Assembly (NCBI RefSeq): GCF_003403015.1
Contig: NZ_QURL01000001.1
Location: 1 to 64,000 of the forward strand
Length of the DNA: 64,000 bases
Reading direction: 5' to 3'
DNA from: Fulvimarina endophytica
GTDB taxonomy: Bacteria; Pseudomonadota; Alphaproteobacteria; Rhizobiales; Rhizobiaceae
The position numbers and the translations under genes are program-made. Positions within the stretch are counted from its first letter, which is position 1, and each line of letters begins with the position of its first letter. The notes under the pieces were generated by a model. The model had not been told where the DNA came from and ran no database searches. It was given only the letters and a program-made list of their open reading frames with translations. This document shows positions 1 to 8,043 of the stretch, piece after piece.

Positions 1-170
1 CCATAGCGTTCGTGCACGTCGCGCCAGGGGCAGCCAGCTCGCAGGACGAACAGCATGCCATTAAGAAACCGGCGGTTGTCGTAAGCGGGACGAGACTTGC
101 GCCCCCGTTCACTGGGCAGCAGTTCACCGATCACCGCCCATTCCTCGTCCGTCAGATCGCCTCGCGCCAA
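1..170 (-). CDS. IS5-family transposase, N-terminal part (partial)
   Basis: This is the start of a transposase that continues beyond the left edge. The minus strand reads ARGDLTDEEWAVIGELLP, then ERGRKSRPAYDNRRFLNGML and RAGCPWRDVHERYG, the typical N-terminal segment of IS5-family (IS427-group) transposases that precedes the DDE catalytic core. No ATG is present in frame. A TTG at 168-170 directly precedes the conserved ARGDL start, and other TTG codons lie slightly upstream, so the exact start is uncertain. The catalytic residues are not in the window, so activity cannot be judged. Confidence 0.75.
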   Translation of the reverse strand, partial: MARGDLTDEEWAVIGELLPSERGRKSRPAYDNRRFLNGMLFVLRAGCPWRDVHERY

Positions 171-239
171 AGCCGCCTCCAAAAGGCAGCCTTGAATCAA
201 ACGTCAGACGGTTTGGGAATCCACTATGTCAACAGGGCC
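1..239 (-). mobile_element. End of an IS5-family insertion sequence, cut by the window edge
   Basis: The minus strand reads from a probable terminal sequence (GGCCCTGTTGACATAG on the minus strand, positions 224-239) into the 5' part of an IS5-family transposase that runs off the window. The terminal sequence resembles ends of IS427-group elements as remembered; the other end is outside the window, so the inverted repeat and target duplication cannot be verified. Confidence 0.7.
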
Positions 240-546
240 TAGAATAGCTGACCAATAAGGAGGACGCGGAGGAGTAACTTTGCGGGGCGGAATGACGCGC
301 CCCGGCCAAGGGAGGGAGCGGCCAACAAGACGTCCACGGAACGGCAGCTTTCCGCCAGTCAGTGCTCCAGAGCCGATGGTCCGCTTCCGGCCCGTTTCTT
401 CCGAAGCTTGCCGGTCTGAATGGCGTCTCTCGCGGTTGTTCAGGCATCGTTCGGGAATCCTCGGATTACCGACATTCGCGCCTCGACAGGTTGTTCGATT
501 TGACGGAAGAGGATCCCACTGGAAGATAAGCTGTGAGTACAAAATC
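240..546. other. Intergenic, nothing recognised
   Basis: About 300 bases between the IS end and the stop of the LysR gene. Open frames on both strands here give low-complexity Arg/Pro-rich translations with no recognisable motif, and I treat them as chance frames in GC-rich DNA. No clear hairpin terminator was found. Confidence 0.5.
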
Positions 547-1524
547 CTACAGCACTTTCCGCATGTCCGGCTTCACGGCGGTTTGTACGATCTCGAAGAG
601 CCGCTCTGCTGCTGGACCTAGCGGATCTCCAGCGCGTGTAACGAGCCCATAGCTTGCGACGCGCATGTCTTGGGCAAGTGGGATGCGGCCAAGGCGGCTC
701 GCGAGGGCGCCGTGCTCGATGAAGAGATCGGCGACCGCCCGCGCCATCGGTGCGATCGCATCGGTTTCTCTGACCAGCGCCAGCGTGAAGAGGATCGAAG
801 TCGTTCCGACCACGCGCCGTGGAAGTTCCAGACCGTGCTTGAGGAGATACTCCTCGTGGGTTCGCCTCAACAAGCCGCCCGGTGGCTGAGTGACCCAGTC
901 ATATTCGAGACAGTCCTTCAAAGCGATGTTCTGGCGCCGGGTCAGCGGATGGTCGAAGCGCACGAGCAGCGCCACCGGTTCAAGCCCGATCGTTTCGATT
1001 CGAAAGGCGCGGGCATCGCTCTCTGTCGGAATACGCCCGATATAGAAGTCGAGATCGCGGTCGAGCAACGCTTCGGAGAGTTTGTCCGACGTATCGATCA
1101 GGACAGAAAGATCGATGTCGGGATAGGCGGCCCGCGCCTCGCGTACCGCGGGCAGCAGAATCTTGAGCGAGGGGCCGGTGACCGCACCCATGCGAACCGA
1201 ACCGCGTGTCCCGACGGCCATCTGGCCGATGCGCTCCTGCACGAGGTCGAAGCCGTGCAAAGCGCTCGCCGCCTGGCTCGCCAAGAGCGTCCCGGCTTCC
1301 GTCAGGGAGATGCCCCGCATATGACGGGTATAAAGCGGGACGCCGACCATCTCCTCGAGTTGCGATAGGAGACGGGATGCGGCCGGCTGGGTCATTCCAG
1401 TGTGCCGTGCAGCGGCTCCGATCTGTTCGAAATCGCGCAAGGCCGTCAGCAACCGAAGCTGCGAGAACTTGAGGCCCTTTCGAACCAGGTGATCGGCCTG
1501 TTTCGCCCTGTGTCTCTCGGACAT
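547..1524 (-). CDS. gbpR: LysR-family transcriptional regulator, GbpR-like
   Basis: A 325-residue LysR-type regulator. The N-terminal winged helix-turn-helix is visible (AAARHTGMTQPAASRLLSQL, then VGVPLYTRH), followed by a periplasmic-binding-like effector domain (GSVRMGAVTGPSLKILLPAV, YPDIDLSVLIDTSDKL, LLDRDLDFYIGRIP). The last motifs match GbpR regulators, which control sugar-binding-protein genes in Agrobacterium and Azospirillum. The gene is divergent from ytfQ 580 bases away, which fits control of that sugar operon. The frame is open to 1575, but the Arg-rich extra 17 residues are not typical, so I start at the ATG at 1524 (MSERHRAK). Effector identity is inferred from context. Confidence 0.85.
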   Translation of the reverse strand: MSERHRAKQADHLVRKGLKFSQLRLLTALRDFEQIGAAARHTGMTQPAASRLLSQLEEMVGVPLYTRHMRGISLTEAGTLLASQAASALHGFDLVQERIGQMAVGTRGSVRMGAVTGPSLKILLPAVREARAAYPDIDLSVLIDTSDKLSEALLDRDLDFYIGRIPTESDARAFRIETIGLEPVALLVRFDHPLTRRQNIALKDCLEYDWVTQPPGGLLRRTHEEYLLKHGLELPRRVVGTTSILFTLALVRETDAIAPMARAVADLFIEHGALASRLGRIPLAQDMRVASYGLVTRAGDPLGPAAERLFEIVQTAVKPDMRKVL

Positions 1525-2105
1525 CGTCGACCTTCTGCTCCAGACGCGACGGCTCCTATGCGGACCCGGACGCAACGATCGGCGACATCAGGAGGCTCCC
1601 GGCCGGAAGAGCGGCATCGACCGGGCGCTTCGATCGCCACCCCGATGATATACCTTAATTGGCATATCGTGATCTCAAAAGTCTATTTTTCAAATATATT
1701 TTATTGGGCTTAGGATGGTGCAGGGCAGAGCGCGGCAGACACCCATGCGGGGCCCGGAAATGACGATGCGGAACCGGAGGAGGAAGCCGGCCCGCGTCTG
1801 GCGTCGAGACGCCAATTTCTGGGCAACTCGCAGTCCCCGCAGGGCCTCGGGAGGAATGATGGTCGGATCGAACGATCGGCGCGAACACGCCGTCGCCTCG
1901 AGGTGCCGAGCGCTGCTCGGTTCCGGGCCGATTTCGCGCCGAGCGCACTCTCTGAGCAAACGGAATATCCAGGGCCCTCCCGTAAAGATCGAGTGTAGCC
2001 CCTGGGAACCATGCCGCGATCACCGATGAGGGGATCCGGGAAACAAGAGACGTGTGTCTGCCGGCCGGCGCTGGCTTCCACGTTTTTCCATAGGAGGAGT
2101 GAAGC
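1525..2105. promoter_or_regulatory. Divergent control region between gbpR-like gene and ytfQ
   Basis: A 580-base gap between divergent genes. Positions about 1649-1712 form a conspicuous AT-rich island in otherwise GC-rich DNA, containing ATTGGCATATCGTGATC and a run of A/T around 1683-1705. This is the likely place for promoters and LysR boxes, although no single T-N11-A site stands out. The rest contains only chance frames. ytfQ is preceded by a strong ribosome binding site, AGGAGG, about 8 bases before its ATG. Confidence 0.5.
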
Positions 2106-3056
2106 ATGATCAAGTCCCTGATGATAACCGCCGCGATTTGCCTAGGTGCGACCACGCTCGCCTCGGCACAGACCGTCGGCTTCTCGCAAATCGGCTCGGA
2201 GTCCGGCTGGCGCGCCGCCGAGACGACGATCACCCGTCAGCAGGCCGAAGAGCGCGGGATCGATCTGAAATTCTCCGATGCGCAGCAGAAGCAGGAGAAC
2301 CAGATCGCGGCGCTCCGTTCGTTCGTCGCTCAGGGCGTGGACGCCATTCTTCTGGCGCCTGTCGTTGCGACCGGCTGGGACAGCGTGCTCCAGGAAGCCA
2401 AGGAAGCCGAGATTCCCGTCGTGCTCCTCGACCGCAAGGTCGATTCCGACGAGAGCCTCTATCTGACCGCGGTTGGCTCCGACCTCGTGCATGAGGGCGA
2501 GGTCGCTGGCCAATGGCTTGTCGACAATGCCGGCGAGGGCGAATGCCGCATCGTCGAACTTCAGGGCACGACCGGCTCCTCGCCGGCGATCGATCGCGCT
2601 CAGGGCTTCCGCAACGCCATCGAAGGTAAAGACAATCTGGAGATCGTCAGAAGCCAGACCGGCGATTTCACCCGAACCGGCGGCAAGGAAGTGATGGAGA
2701 GCTTCTTGCAAGCCGAGAACGGCGGAAAGGATATCTGCGCGCTCTACGCTCACAACGACGACATGGCGATCGGCGCGATTCAGGCCATCAAGGAAGCCGG
2801 CCTGAAGCCGGGCGAGGACATCAAGATCGTCTCGATCGATGCGGTGCCCGACATCTTCCAGGCGATGGCGGCGGGTGAAGCCAACGCCACGGTGGAACTG
2901 ACGCCGAACATGGCAGGTCCCGCCTTCGACGCGCTCGAAGCCTATCGCAATGATGGAACCGAGCCGAAGAAGTTCATTCAGACCGAATCCAAGCTCTACA
3001 CCCAAAACGACGATCCTCAGGAGCAGTACGAGGCCCGCAAGGACCTCGGTTACTGA
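2106..3056 (+). CDS. ytfQ: Galactofuranose-type ABC transporter, substrate-binding protein
   Basis: A 316-residue periplasmic sugar-binding protein of the RbsB/YtfQ class. Residues 1-22 form a signal peptide ending ASAQ. The mature start (TVGFSQIGSESGWRAAET) and the segments AQGVDAILLAPVVATGWD and YAHNDDMAIGAIQAIKEAG are diagnostic of YtfQ, which binds galactofuranose in E. coli. It is the first gene of a four-gene operon, read away from a GbpR-like regulator. A strong AGGAGG sits just before the start. A hairpin follows the stop, as is common behind binding-protein genes that must be expressed in excess over the membrane parts. The exact pentose or hexose substrate in this organism is inferred. 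Confidence 0.92.
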   Translation: MIKSLMITAAICLGATTLASAQTVGFSQIGSESGWRAAETTITRQQAEERGIDLKFSDAQQKQENQIAALRSFVAQGVDAILLAPVVATGWDSVLQEAKEAEIPVVLLDRKVDSDESLYLTAVGSDLVHEGEVAGQWLVDNAGEGECRIVELQGTTGSSPAIDRAQGFRNAIEGKDNLEIVRSQTGDFTRTGGKEVMESFLQAENGGKDICALYAHNDDMAIGAIQAIKEAGLKPGEDIKIVSIDAVPDIFQAMAAGEANATVELTPNMAGPAFDALEAYRNDGTEPKKFIQTESKLYTQNDDPQEQYEARKDLGY

Positions 3057-3068
3057 TCCGACCCGAGC

Positions 3069-3101
3069 GGACCGGGGCGGGGCCTCCCAACGCCCTGGTC
3101 C
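3069..3101 (+). terminator. Hairpin between ytfQ and ytfR (attenuator or mRNA stabiliser)
   Basis: GGACCGGGGCG pairs with CGCCCTGGTCC (one mismatch) around a short loop, 12 bases after the ytfQ stop. There is no T-run, so partial termination or 3'-end protection of ytfQ mRNA is more likely than full termination. Confidence 0.5.
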
Positions 3102-3176
3102 ATTGCGAGCTGATGCAAGACGATGCGCCTCAAGAACCCTCTCCAGATGGTCTCCGATGCGCCGAAAAGGTCTTCG

Positions 3177-4697
3177 ATGCCTCTGACAATCCGATCCCTC
3201 AGCAAGTCGTTTCCTGGAGCTAAGGCGCTCGACTGTGTCGATTTCGACCTGCGGGCCGGCGAGGTTCATGCCCTGCTTGGCGAGAACGGCGCCGGCAAGT
3301 CGACGCTTATCAAATGCCTCACAGGCGCCTACCGTCGCGATTCGGGCGAGATCATGCTGAACGGCGAGGCAATCTCGCCGAGCTCGACATCCGAAGCGCA
3401 GGCGCTCGGCATCGGCACGGTGTACCAGGAGGTCAACCTCCTGCCGAACCTGACCGTTGCGCAGAACCTGACCTTCGGGCGCGAGCCGCGCCGCTTCGGC
3501 TTCATCGACGGGACCGCTCAGCGGGCCGAGGCACGGCGCATGCTCTCCGGCTACGGGCTCGACATCGATGTCGGCCGCGACCTCGGCGCCTATTCCGTCG
3601 CCATCCAGCAGATCGTCGCCATCGCCCGTGCCGTCGAACTCTCCGGCAAGGTCCTGATCCTCGACGAGCCAACCGCCAGTCTCGACGCCGACGAAACGCG
3701 AATGCTGTTCGACGTGGTTCGCTCCCTGCGCGAGAAAGGCCTCGGTATCGTCTTCGTCTCCCACTTCCTCGATCAGGTCTTCGAACTGACCGACCGTCTG
3801 ACTGTTCTGCGGAATGGTCGGAAGATCGTGACCGAGGAGACCGCGCGCCTCGATAGGGTCAGGCTCATCGAACACATGCTCGGCCGCGAACTGTCCATGA
3901 CGGAAGACGCCGCGCGCAGGAAGACCGACCCGAATGTCGCCACGCGACCCGAAGTCGTGCGCTTCGAGAATTTCGGGCGCTCGGGCGTCGTCGAGCCCTT
4001 CGATCTCACCGTGCATCGCGGCGAAGTCATCGGGCTCGCGGGCCTCCTCGGCTCGGGGCGCACGGAGACCGCCGAACTTATGTTCGGGGTGCGCACGGCA
4101 GCGTCAGGCGAAGCGCGCGACGAGACCGGCAGGATCGCCCACGCCAATCCGCGCGAGGCGATCGCGTCTGGTTTCGGCTTCGCTCCCGAGGACCGTAAGA
4201 CCGACGGCATCATCGCCGAACTCTCCATCCGCGAAAACATCATACTCGCCATGCAGGCGCGGCGCGGCTGGGCAAAACCCATCCCCCGGGCCGAGCAGGA
4301 CCGGCTTGCCGCCGACTACATCGAGAAGCTCGACATCCGCACCAGCGGCCCGGAAAAGCCGATCGGGCAGCTTTCCGGCGGTAACCAGCAGAAGGTGGTG
4401 CTCGCTCGCTGGCTGGCGATGAATCCACGTTTCCTTATTCTCGACGAGCCGACGCGCGGTATCGACGTCGGCGCACATGCGGAGATCCTGAACCTCATCC
4501 GCCAACTCACCGACGAAGGCATGTCGCTCCTCGTCATCTCCTCCGAGCTCGACGAACTTATCGCGGTCTCCAACCGGATCGTCGTCGTCCGCGATCGCCG
4601 GCACGTCGCCGAGCTCACCGGCGATGATATCGCGACCGGACCGATTGTCCGTGCCATCGCTGCCGAAGCGGCCGCGCAAGCCGAAAAGGTCGCATGA
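3177..4697 (+). CDS. ytfR: Galactofuranose-type ABC transporter, ATP-binding protein (duplicated ATPase)
   Basis: A cytoplasmic ATPase with two tandem nucleotide-binding domains, energising sugar import through YtfT and YjfF. Domain 1 shows GENGAGKST (Walker A), GIGTVYQEVNLLPNLTV and ILDEPTASLD. Domain 2 shows GLLGSGRTET, the FAPEDRKTDGIIAELSIREN segment typical of YtfR, LSGGNQQKVVLARWL and LDEPTRGIDVG. The divergent second Walker A is normal for this class. The frame is open from 3123, but AAAAGG precedes the ATG at 3177, which also matches the usual YtfR start, so I chose 3177. The stop overlaps the ytfT start by 4 bases (ATGA). Confidence 0.92.
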   Translation: MPLTIRSLSKSFPGAKALDCVDFDLRAGEVHALLGENGAGKSTLIKCLTGAYRRDSGEIMLNGEAISPSSTSEAQALGIGTVYQEVNLLPNLTVAQNLTFGREPRRFGFIDGTAQRAEARRMLSGYGLDIDVGRDLGAYSVAIQQIVAIARAVELSGKVLILDEPTASLDADETRMLFDVVRSLREKGLGIVFVSHFLDQVFELTDRLTVLRNGRKIVTEETARLDRVRLIEHMLGRELSMTEDAARRKTDPNVATRPEVVRFENFGRSGVVEPFDLTVHRGEVIGLAGLLGSGRTETAELMFGVRTAASGEARDETGRIAHANPREAIASGFGFAPEDRKTDGIIAELSIRENIILAMQARRGWAKPIPRAEQDRLAADYIEKLDIRTSGPEKPIGQLSGGNQQKVVLARWLAMNPRFLILDEPTRGIDVGAHAEILNLIRQLTDEGMSLLVISSELDELIAVSNRIVVVRDRRHVAELTGDDIATGPIVRAIAAEAAAQAEKVA

Positions 4698-5725
4698 TGT
4701 TTCGCTCGCTTTCGCGGATTGCGCCGCAACTCATCACTCTCGGCGCGATCGTTCTCCTGGTCACCGCGTTCTTCCCGGATTTCATCCTGATCGGATACGA
4801 GCGCGAACGCCTGGTCGGACCGATCATCGACGTGCTGAAGCGCGGGGCACCCGTGGCGCTTCTGGCCATCGGCATGACGCTCGTGATTGCGACGCGGGGC
4901 ATCGATCTTTCGGTGGGAACCGTCATGGCGATCTCCGGCGCGATCGGTGCGTGGGCGATCTCCTCCGGGCTCGGCCTCGCTCCCACGCTGGCGCTCGCCA
5001 TCGGCGCGGGTCTTCTTTGCGGTCTATGGAACGGCTGTCTCGTCGCCGTCATCGGCATTCAGCCGATCGTCGCCACGCTCATCCTGATGACGTCCGGGCG
5101 TGGCATCGCCCAGTTGATCACCGAGGGCCGCATCCTCACCTTCAGCGATCCGTCCTTTGCCTTTTTCGGCTCCGGAACGCTTTTCGGCATGCCGTTTCCG
5201 GCGGTGCTATGGGTACTGCTCGCGCTCGTGGTGACCCTTCTAATGCGGCGCACGGCACTCGGCATCCTGGTCGAGGCGATCGGTGTCAATCGCTCGGCCT
5301 CGGCGCTGGCCGGCGTCAACGCGCGGGTTCTTCTCATCGCGGTCTATATGGCGGCCGGTCTCTGCGCCGCCTTCGCCGGCATCGTCGCGACCGCCGACAT
5401 CCGGGGTGCCGACGCAAACAATACCGGCCTGTGGCTCGAACTCGATGCGATTCTTGCGGTAGTCATCGGCGGCAACTCGCTACTCGGCGGCCGCTTCTCG
5501 ATCGCCGCCTCGGTCATCGGCGCGATGATCATACAGACTATCGATACCGGCATCCTGCTCGCGGGCTTTCCGTCGGAATACAATCTCGTCATCAAAGCCG
5601 GACTGGTGTTGATCATCCTCGTCGTCCAGTCGCCCAATCTCGCGCAGAGCTGGCGCTTCGTGAAGGACGAGAGTCGGCGAAGGCGCGAGCGCAGCTACGA
5701 GGCCAGAAAGGAATTGCGCTCGTGA
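4694..5725 (+). CDS. ytfT: Galactofuranose-type ABC transporter, permease 1
   Basis: A 343-residue inner-membrane permease of the BPD_transp_2/RbsC family. It has about eight to ten hydrophobic segments and the conserved loop GMTLVIATRGIDLSVGTVMA shared by sugar permeases. The second family signature, AVVIGGNSLLGGRFS, appears near residue 260. It overlaps ytfR by ATGA and yjfF by GTGA, so the four genes are translationally coupled. YtfT and YjfF form the heterodimeric channel of the transporter. The C-terminus is an unusually charged Arg-rich tail (ESRRRRERSYEARKEL). Confidence 0.9.
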   Translation: MMFRSLSRIAPQLITLGAIVLLVTAFFPDFILIGYERERLVGPIIDVLKRGAPVALLAIGMTLVIATRGIDLSVGTVMAISGAIGAWAISSGLGLAPTLALAIGAGLLCGLWNGCLVAVIGIQPIVATLILMTSGRGIAQLITEGRILTFSDPSFAFFGSGTLFGMPFPAVLWVLLALVVTLLMRRTALGILVEAIGVNRSASALAGVNARVLLIAVYMAAGLCAAFAGIVATADIRGADANNTGLWLELDAILAVVIGGNSLLGGRFSIAASVIGAMIIQTIDTGILLAGFPSEYNLVIKAGLVLIILVVQSPNLAQSWRFVKDESRRRRERSYEARKELRS

Positions 5726-6702
5726 CCGTCAATCCGCGCTTCTATCCCCTGCTCGCGACCATCGCGATCTTCGTCCTCGCCTATACGGTCTGCTGGATCC
5801 AGTTTCCCGCCATGCTCTCAACGCGGGTCGTCGGCAATCTTCTGACCGATAACGCCTATCTCGGTATTGTCGCGGTCGGCATGACGGTGGTGATCCTTTC
5901 GGGCGGCATCGACCTGTCGGTCGGCTCGGTGATTGCATTCTCCGGCGTGTTCATCGCGGTCGTCCTGCGTGAAACGTCGCTTCATCCGCTGGCTGTCTTC
6001 GTGCTCCTGCTCGCGGTGACGACGGCTTTCGGCGCGCTGATGGGGCTGATCATCCATTCTCTCGCCATGCCCGCCTTCATCGTCACGCTGGCCGGCATGT
6101 TCCTCGCGCGCGGCGCCGCTTACATGCTGACCATCGATTCAGTGCCGATCTCAGACCCCTTCTACGACTTCATCAAGTCGTCCTACTACCTCATGCCGGG
6201 CAAGGGGCGGCTTACCGTCATCGCAGGAGTGATGCTGCTGACGGTCCTCGTCGGCGCCCTCGTCGCCCATCGTACCCGCTTCGGAGCGAGCATGTTCGCG
6301 CTTGGCGGCGGCGAGCAGACGGCGCGGCTGATGGGCGTCCGCATCGGACGCTTGACGGTTCTGATCTATGCGTTCTCAGGCTTCATGGCCGGGCTCTCCG
6401 GAATCGTCTTCTCGATCTACACGGGTTCCGGCTATCCGCTAGCCACCGTCGGCACGGAGCTGACCGCGATCGCAGCCGTCGTCATCGGCGGGACGATCCT
6501 CACGGGCGGTGCGGGCTACGTGGTCGGCACTCTTTTCGGCGTACTCACCATGGGCTTGATCCAGACTTACATCGTCTTCGATGGCACCCTGTCGAGCTGG
6601 TGGACGAAGATCGTCATCGGCCTCCTCCTTCTCCTCTTCATCGTGCTTCAGAAGGGGCTCTTGAGGATCTCCTCCGCCGGCCAGTCGGTCCGCCACGCAT
6701 GA
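5722..6702 (+). CDS. yjfF: Galactofuranose-type ABC transporter, permease 2
   Basis: A 326-residue membrane permease paired with YtfT. Family signatures are GMTVVILSGGIDLSVGSVIA, IHSLAMPAFIVTLAGMFLAR and VVIGGTILTGGAGYVVGTLF. The start is a GTG at 5722 whose GTGA overlaps the ytfT stop. The same frame stays open far upstream through ytfT, but that part is a shadow. The gene closes the transport operon. Its stop overlaps a further short frame (ATGA at 6699). Confidence 0.9.
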   Translation: MTVNPRFYPLLATIAIFVLAYTVCWIQFPAMLSTRVVGNLLTDNAYLGIVAVGMTVVILSGGIDLSVGSVIAFSGVFIAVVLRETSLHPLAVFVLLLAVTTAFGALMGLIIHSLAMPAFIVTLAGMFLARGAAYMLTIDSVPISDPFYDFIKSSYYLMPGKGRLTVIAGVMLLTVLVGALVAHRTRFGASMFALGGGEQTARLMGVRIGRLTVLIYAFSGFMAGLSGIVFSIYTGSGYPLATVGTELTAIAAVVIGGTILTGGAGYVVGTLFGVLTMGLIQTYIVFDGTLSSWWTKIVIGLLLLLFIVLQKGLLRISSAGQSVRHA

Positions 6703-6827
6703 TCGATGCGCGACGAGAAACGATAGTGCCTGGCAGTTCACGCCTGGCCGATGCCGTCGCTTCAATCAGCGCCGATGATACGAAGATGATCCGTGCCCGT
6801 TTTGGCGGCGAGGAGTTACCTTCGTGA
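6699..6827 (+). CDS. Short ORF coupled to yjfF (42 aa), unknown
   Basis: A 42-codon frame starting MIDARRETIVPGSSRLADAV and overlapping the yjfF stop by ATGA. The coupling is the only argument that it is translated. There is no recognisable domain, no signal peptide and no downstream partner. It could be a genuine small operon member, or the stub of a metabolic gene that once followed the transporter and was lost, since no sugar-processing enzyme remains beside this operon. Confidence 0.3.
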   Translation: MIDARRETIVPGSSRLADAVASISADDTKMIRARFGGEELPS

Positions 6828-7307
6828 GCAACCATGTGAGCGAGATAGAGTCGCCACGACGGGCGAGGGTTAATCGTACAGGTCGTCGCAGCCCTTGAGA
6901 TATTCCTTCAGTCGTATTCCGATAGCATGGGAATCGTGACGATTAGCGCCGATGGGGCACGATGCGCGAGCGAAAGCTTCTGATTGCACGATAGTTGGCT
7001 GGCTTCGGCGGACCGCAGCCATTATGCGGCGAAGAAACATAGCCTCAATTTCTTCATCTTAGCGCAGGCCCTCAGCGAAGCGACGGTTGACCGTTAAATG
7101 TCAGCTGTGACCATTCTCAACCCGCCAATTCGGAGCCGAACCGAACTGAGCTTACGACGACCGCTCATCGGTGTTGGTTTCCATTCCGTCCGGTCGACAG
7201 AGAAGGGGCGATAGCTGATCGGCAGCGTTCCAACTACAGCAGCGCAAAGCAAACGGACTGTTTTCGGCCTCGAGAAGCCGCTGGAAATGATTTCTGTGTT
7301 AGGCGGA
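6828..7307. other. Intergenic region downstream of convergent ytf and kdp operons
   Basis: About 480 bases with no supported gene. It holds one copy of the recurrent palindrome GGAAATGATTTC at 7283-7294. A stretch around 7190-7270 (GAAGGGGCGAT, GATCGGCAG, GACTGTTTTCGGCC) loosely resembles 15616-15690 on the other side of the kdp operon (GAAGGGTCGGAAGCCGATCGGCAG, GACGGTCTCTTTTCGGCCC), which suggests a degenerate intergenic repeat family flanking kdp. Confidence 0.4.
7283..7294. repeat. GGAAATSATTTCC palindrome, copy 1
   Basis: The sequence is CTGGAAATGATTTCT, one base short of the perfect 13-bp palindrome found elsewhere in the window. It lies 14 bases from the kdp hairpin terminator. Confidence 0.6.
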
Positions 7308-7330
7308 CACCAGAAGATCCGCTTCTGGTG
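7308..7330 (-). terminator. Hairpin terminator of the kdp operon
   Basis: CACCAGAAG pairs perfectly with CTTCTGGTG over 9 bp around a 5-base loop. It sits about 30 bases beyond the kdpE stop on the minus strand. There is no long T-run, so its efficiency is uncertain. Confidence 0.6.
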
Positions 7331-7359
7331 CACATTCTCAAGAAGCCGTCGTTCGCACG

Positions 7360-8043
7360 CTAACTCACCAGACGGTAGCCGATCCCCGGCTCGGTGATGA
7401 TCAGGCGCGGCGCTGACGGATCGTCTTCGAGCTTCTGTCGAAGCTGCCCGATATAGACGCGGAGATATTGAGTATCGCCCTCGTTTGCCGCGCCCCACAC
7501 ATCCTTTAACAGGCGTCTATGGGTGACGACCCGTCCGGCTTCACGCAGGAGAACAACGAGGACGTCGAACTCGCGCCGCGTGAGGCGAATCTCGGCTCCT
7601 GCCTTGCGTACCTGATGGGCGTCGACGTCGATCTCGATCGTGCCGCATCGCATGATCCCGCCATTGCCAAGGGTCTGTCGTGCATGGCGCAGCGCGGCAC
7701 GCAGCCGAGCGGTCAGTTCGCCGACCCCGAACGGCTTCTCGACATAGTCGTCCGCGCCAAGGTCGAGAGCCTGGATCTTTTCGGTTTCCCGGTCGCGTGC
7801 CGACAGGACGACAATCGGAACATGCGAGACCTTGCGCAGGCGCCTGATCACGTCCTTGCCGTCGAGATCGGGCAGTCCGAGATCGAGCAGGATCGCGTCG
7901 GGTGGATTTTCCGTCGCGCTCTGAAGCGCTTCGGAAGCCTTCGATGCCTGAACGACCCGGTACCCTTCCGCTTCGAGCACGGGTTTCAGGAAGCGGTGGA
8001 TGGCGGGCTCGTCGTCGACGACGAGGATGGTCGGCTGGATCAT
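7360..8043 (-). CDS. kdpE: KdpE, response regulator of the potassium-limitation system
   Basis: A 227-residue OmpR/PhoB-family response regulator. The receiver domain shows the acidic pair VVDDEPAIHRFL, the phospho-acceptor Asp at about residue 54 (ILLDLGLPDLDG), the switch segment VLSARDRETEKIQALDLGAD and the conserved Lys in YVEKPFG. The C-terminal winged helix ends with RVYIGQLRQKLEDDPSAPR and TEPGIGYRL. It receives phosphate from KdpD and activates kdpFABC under K+ limitation or osmotic stress. It overlaps kdpD by 4 bases and is the last gene of the operon. Confidence 0.95.
   Translation of the reverse strand: MIQPTILVVDDEPAIHRFLKPVLEAEGYRVVQASKASEALQSATENPPDAILLDLGLPDLDGKDVIRRLRKVSHVPIVVLSARDRETEKIQALDLGADDYVEKPFGVGELTARLRAALRHARQTLGNGGIMRCGTIEIDVDAHQVRKAGAEIRLTRREFDVLVVLLREAGRVVTHRRLLKDVWGAANEGDTQYLRVYIGQLRQKLEDDPSAPRLIITEPGIGYRLVS

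Noticed and set aside
2142..4016. 624-codon open frame on the minus strand
   Set aside because: It is the antisense of ytfQ and ytfR, both with clear family motifs; its translation has no recognisable domain and is a product of the GC-rich codon pattern.
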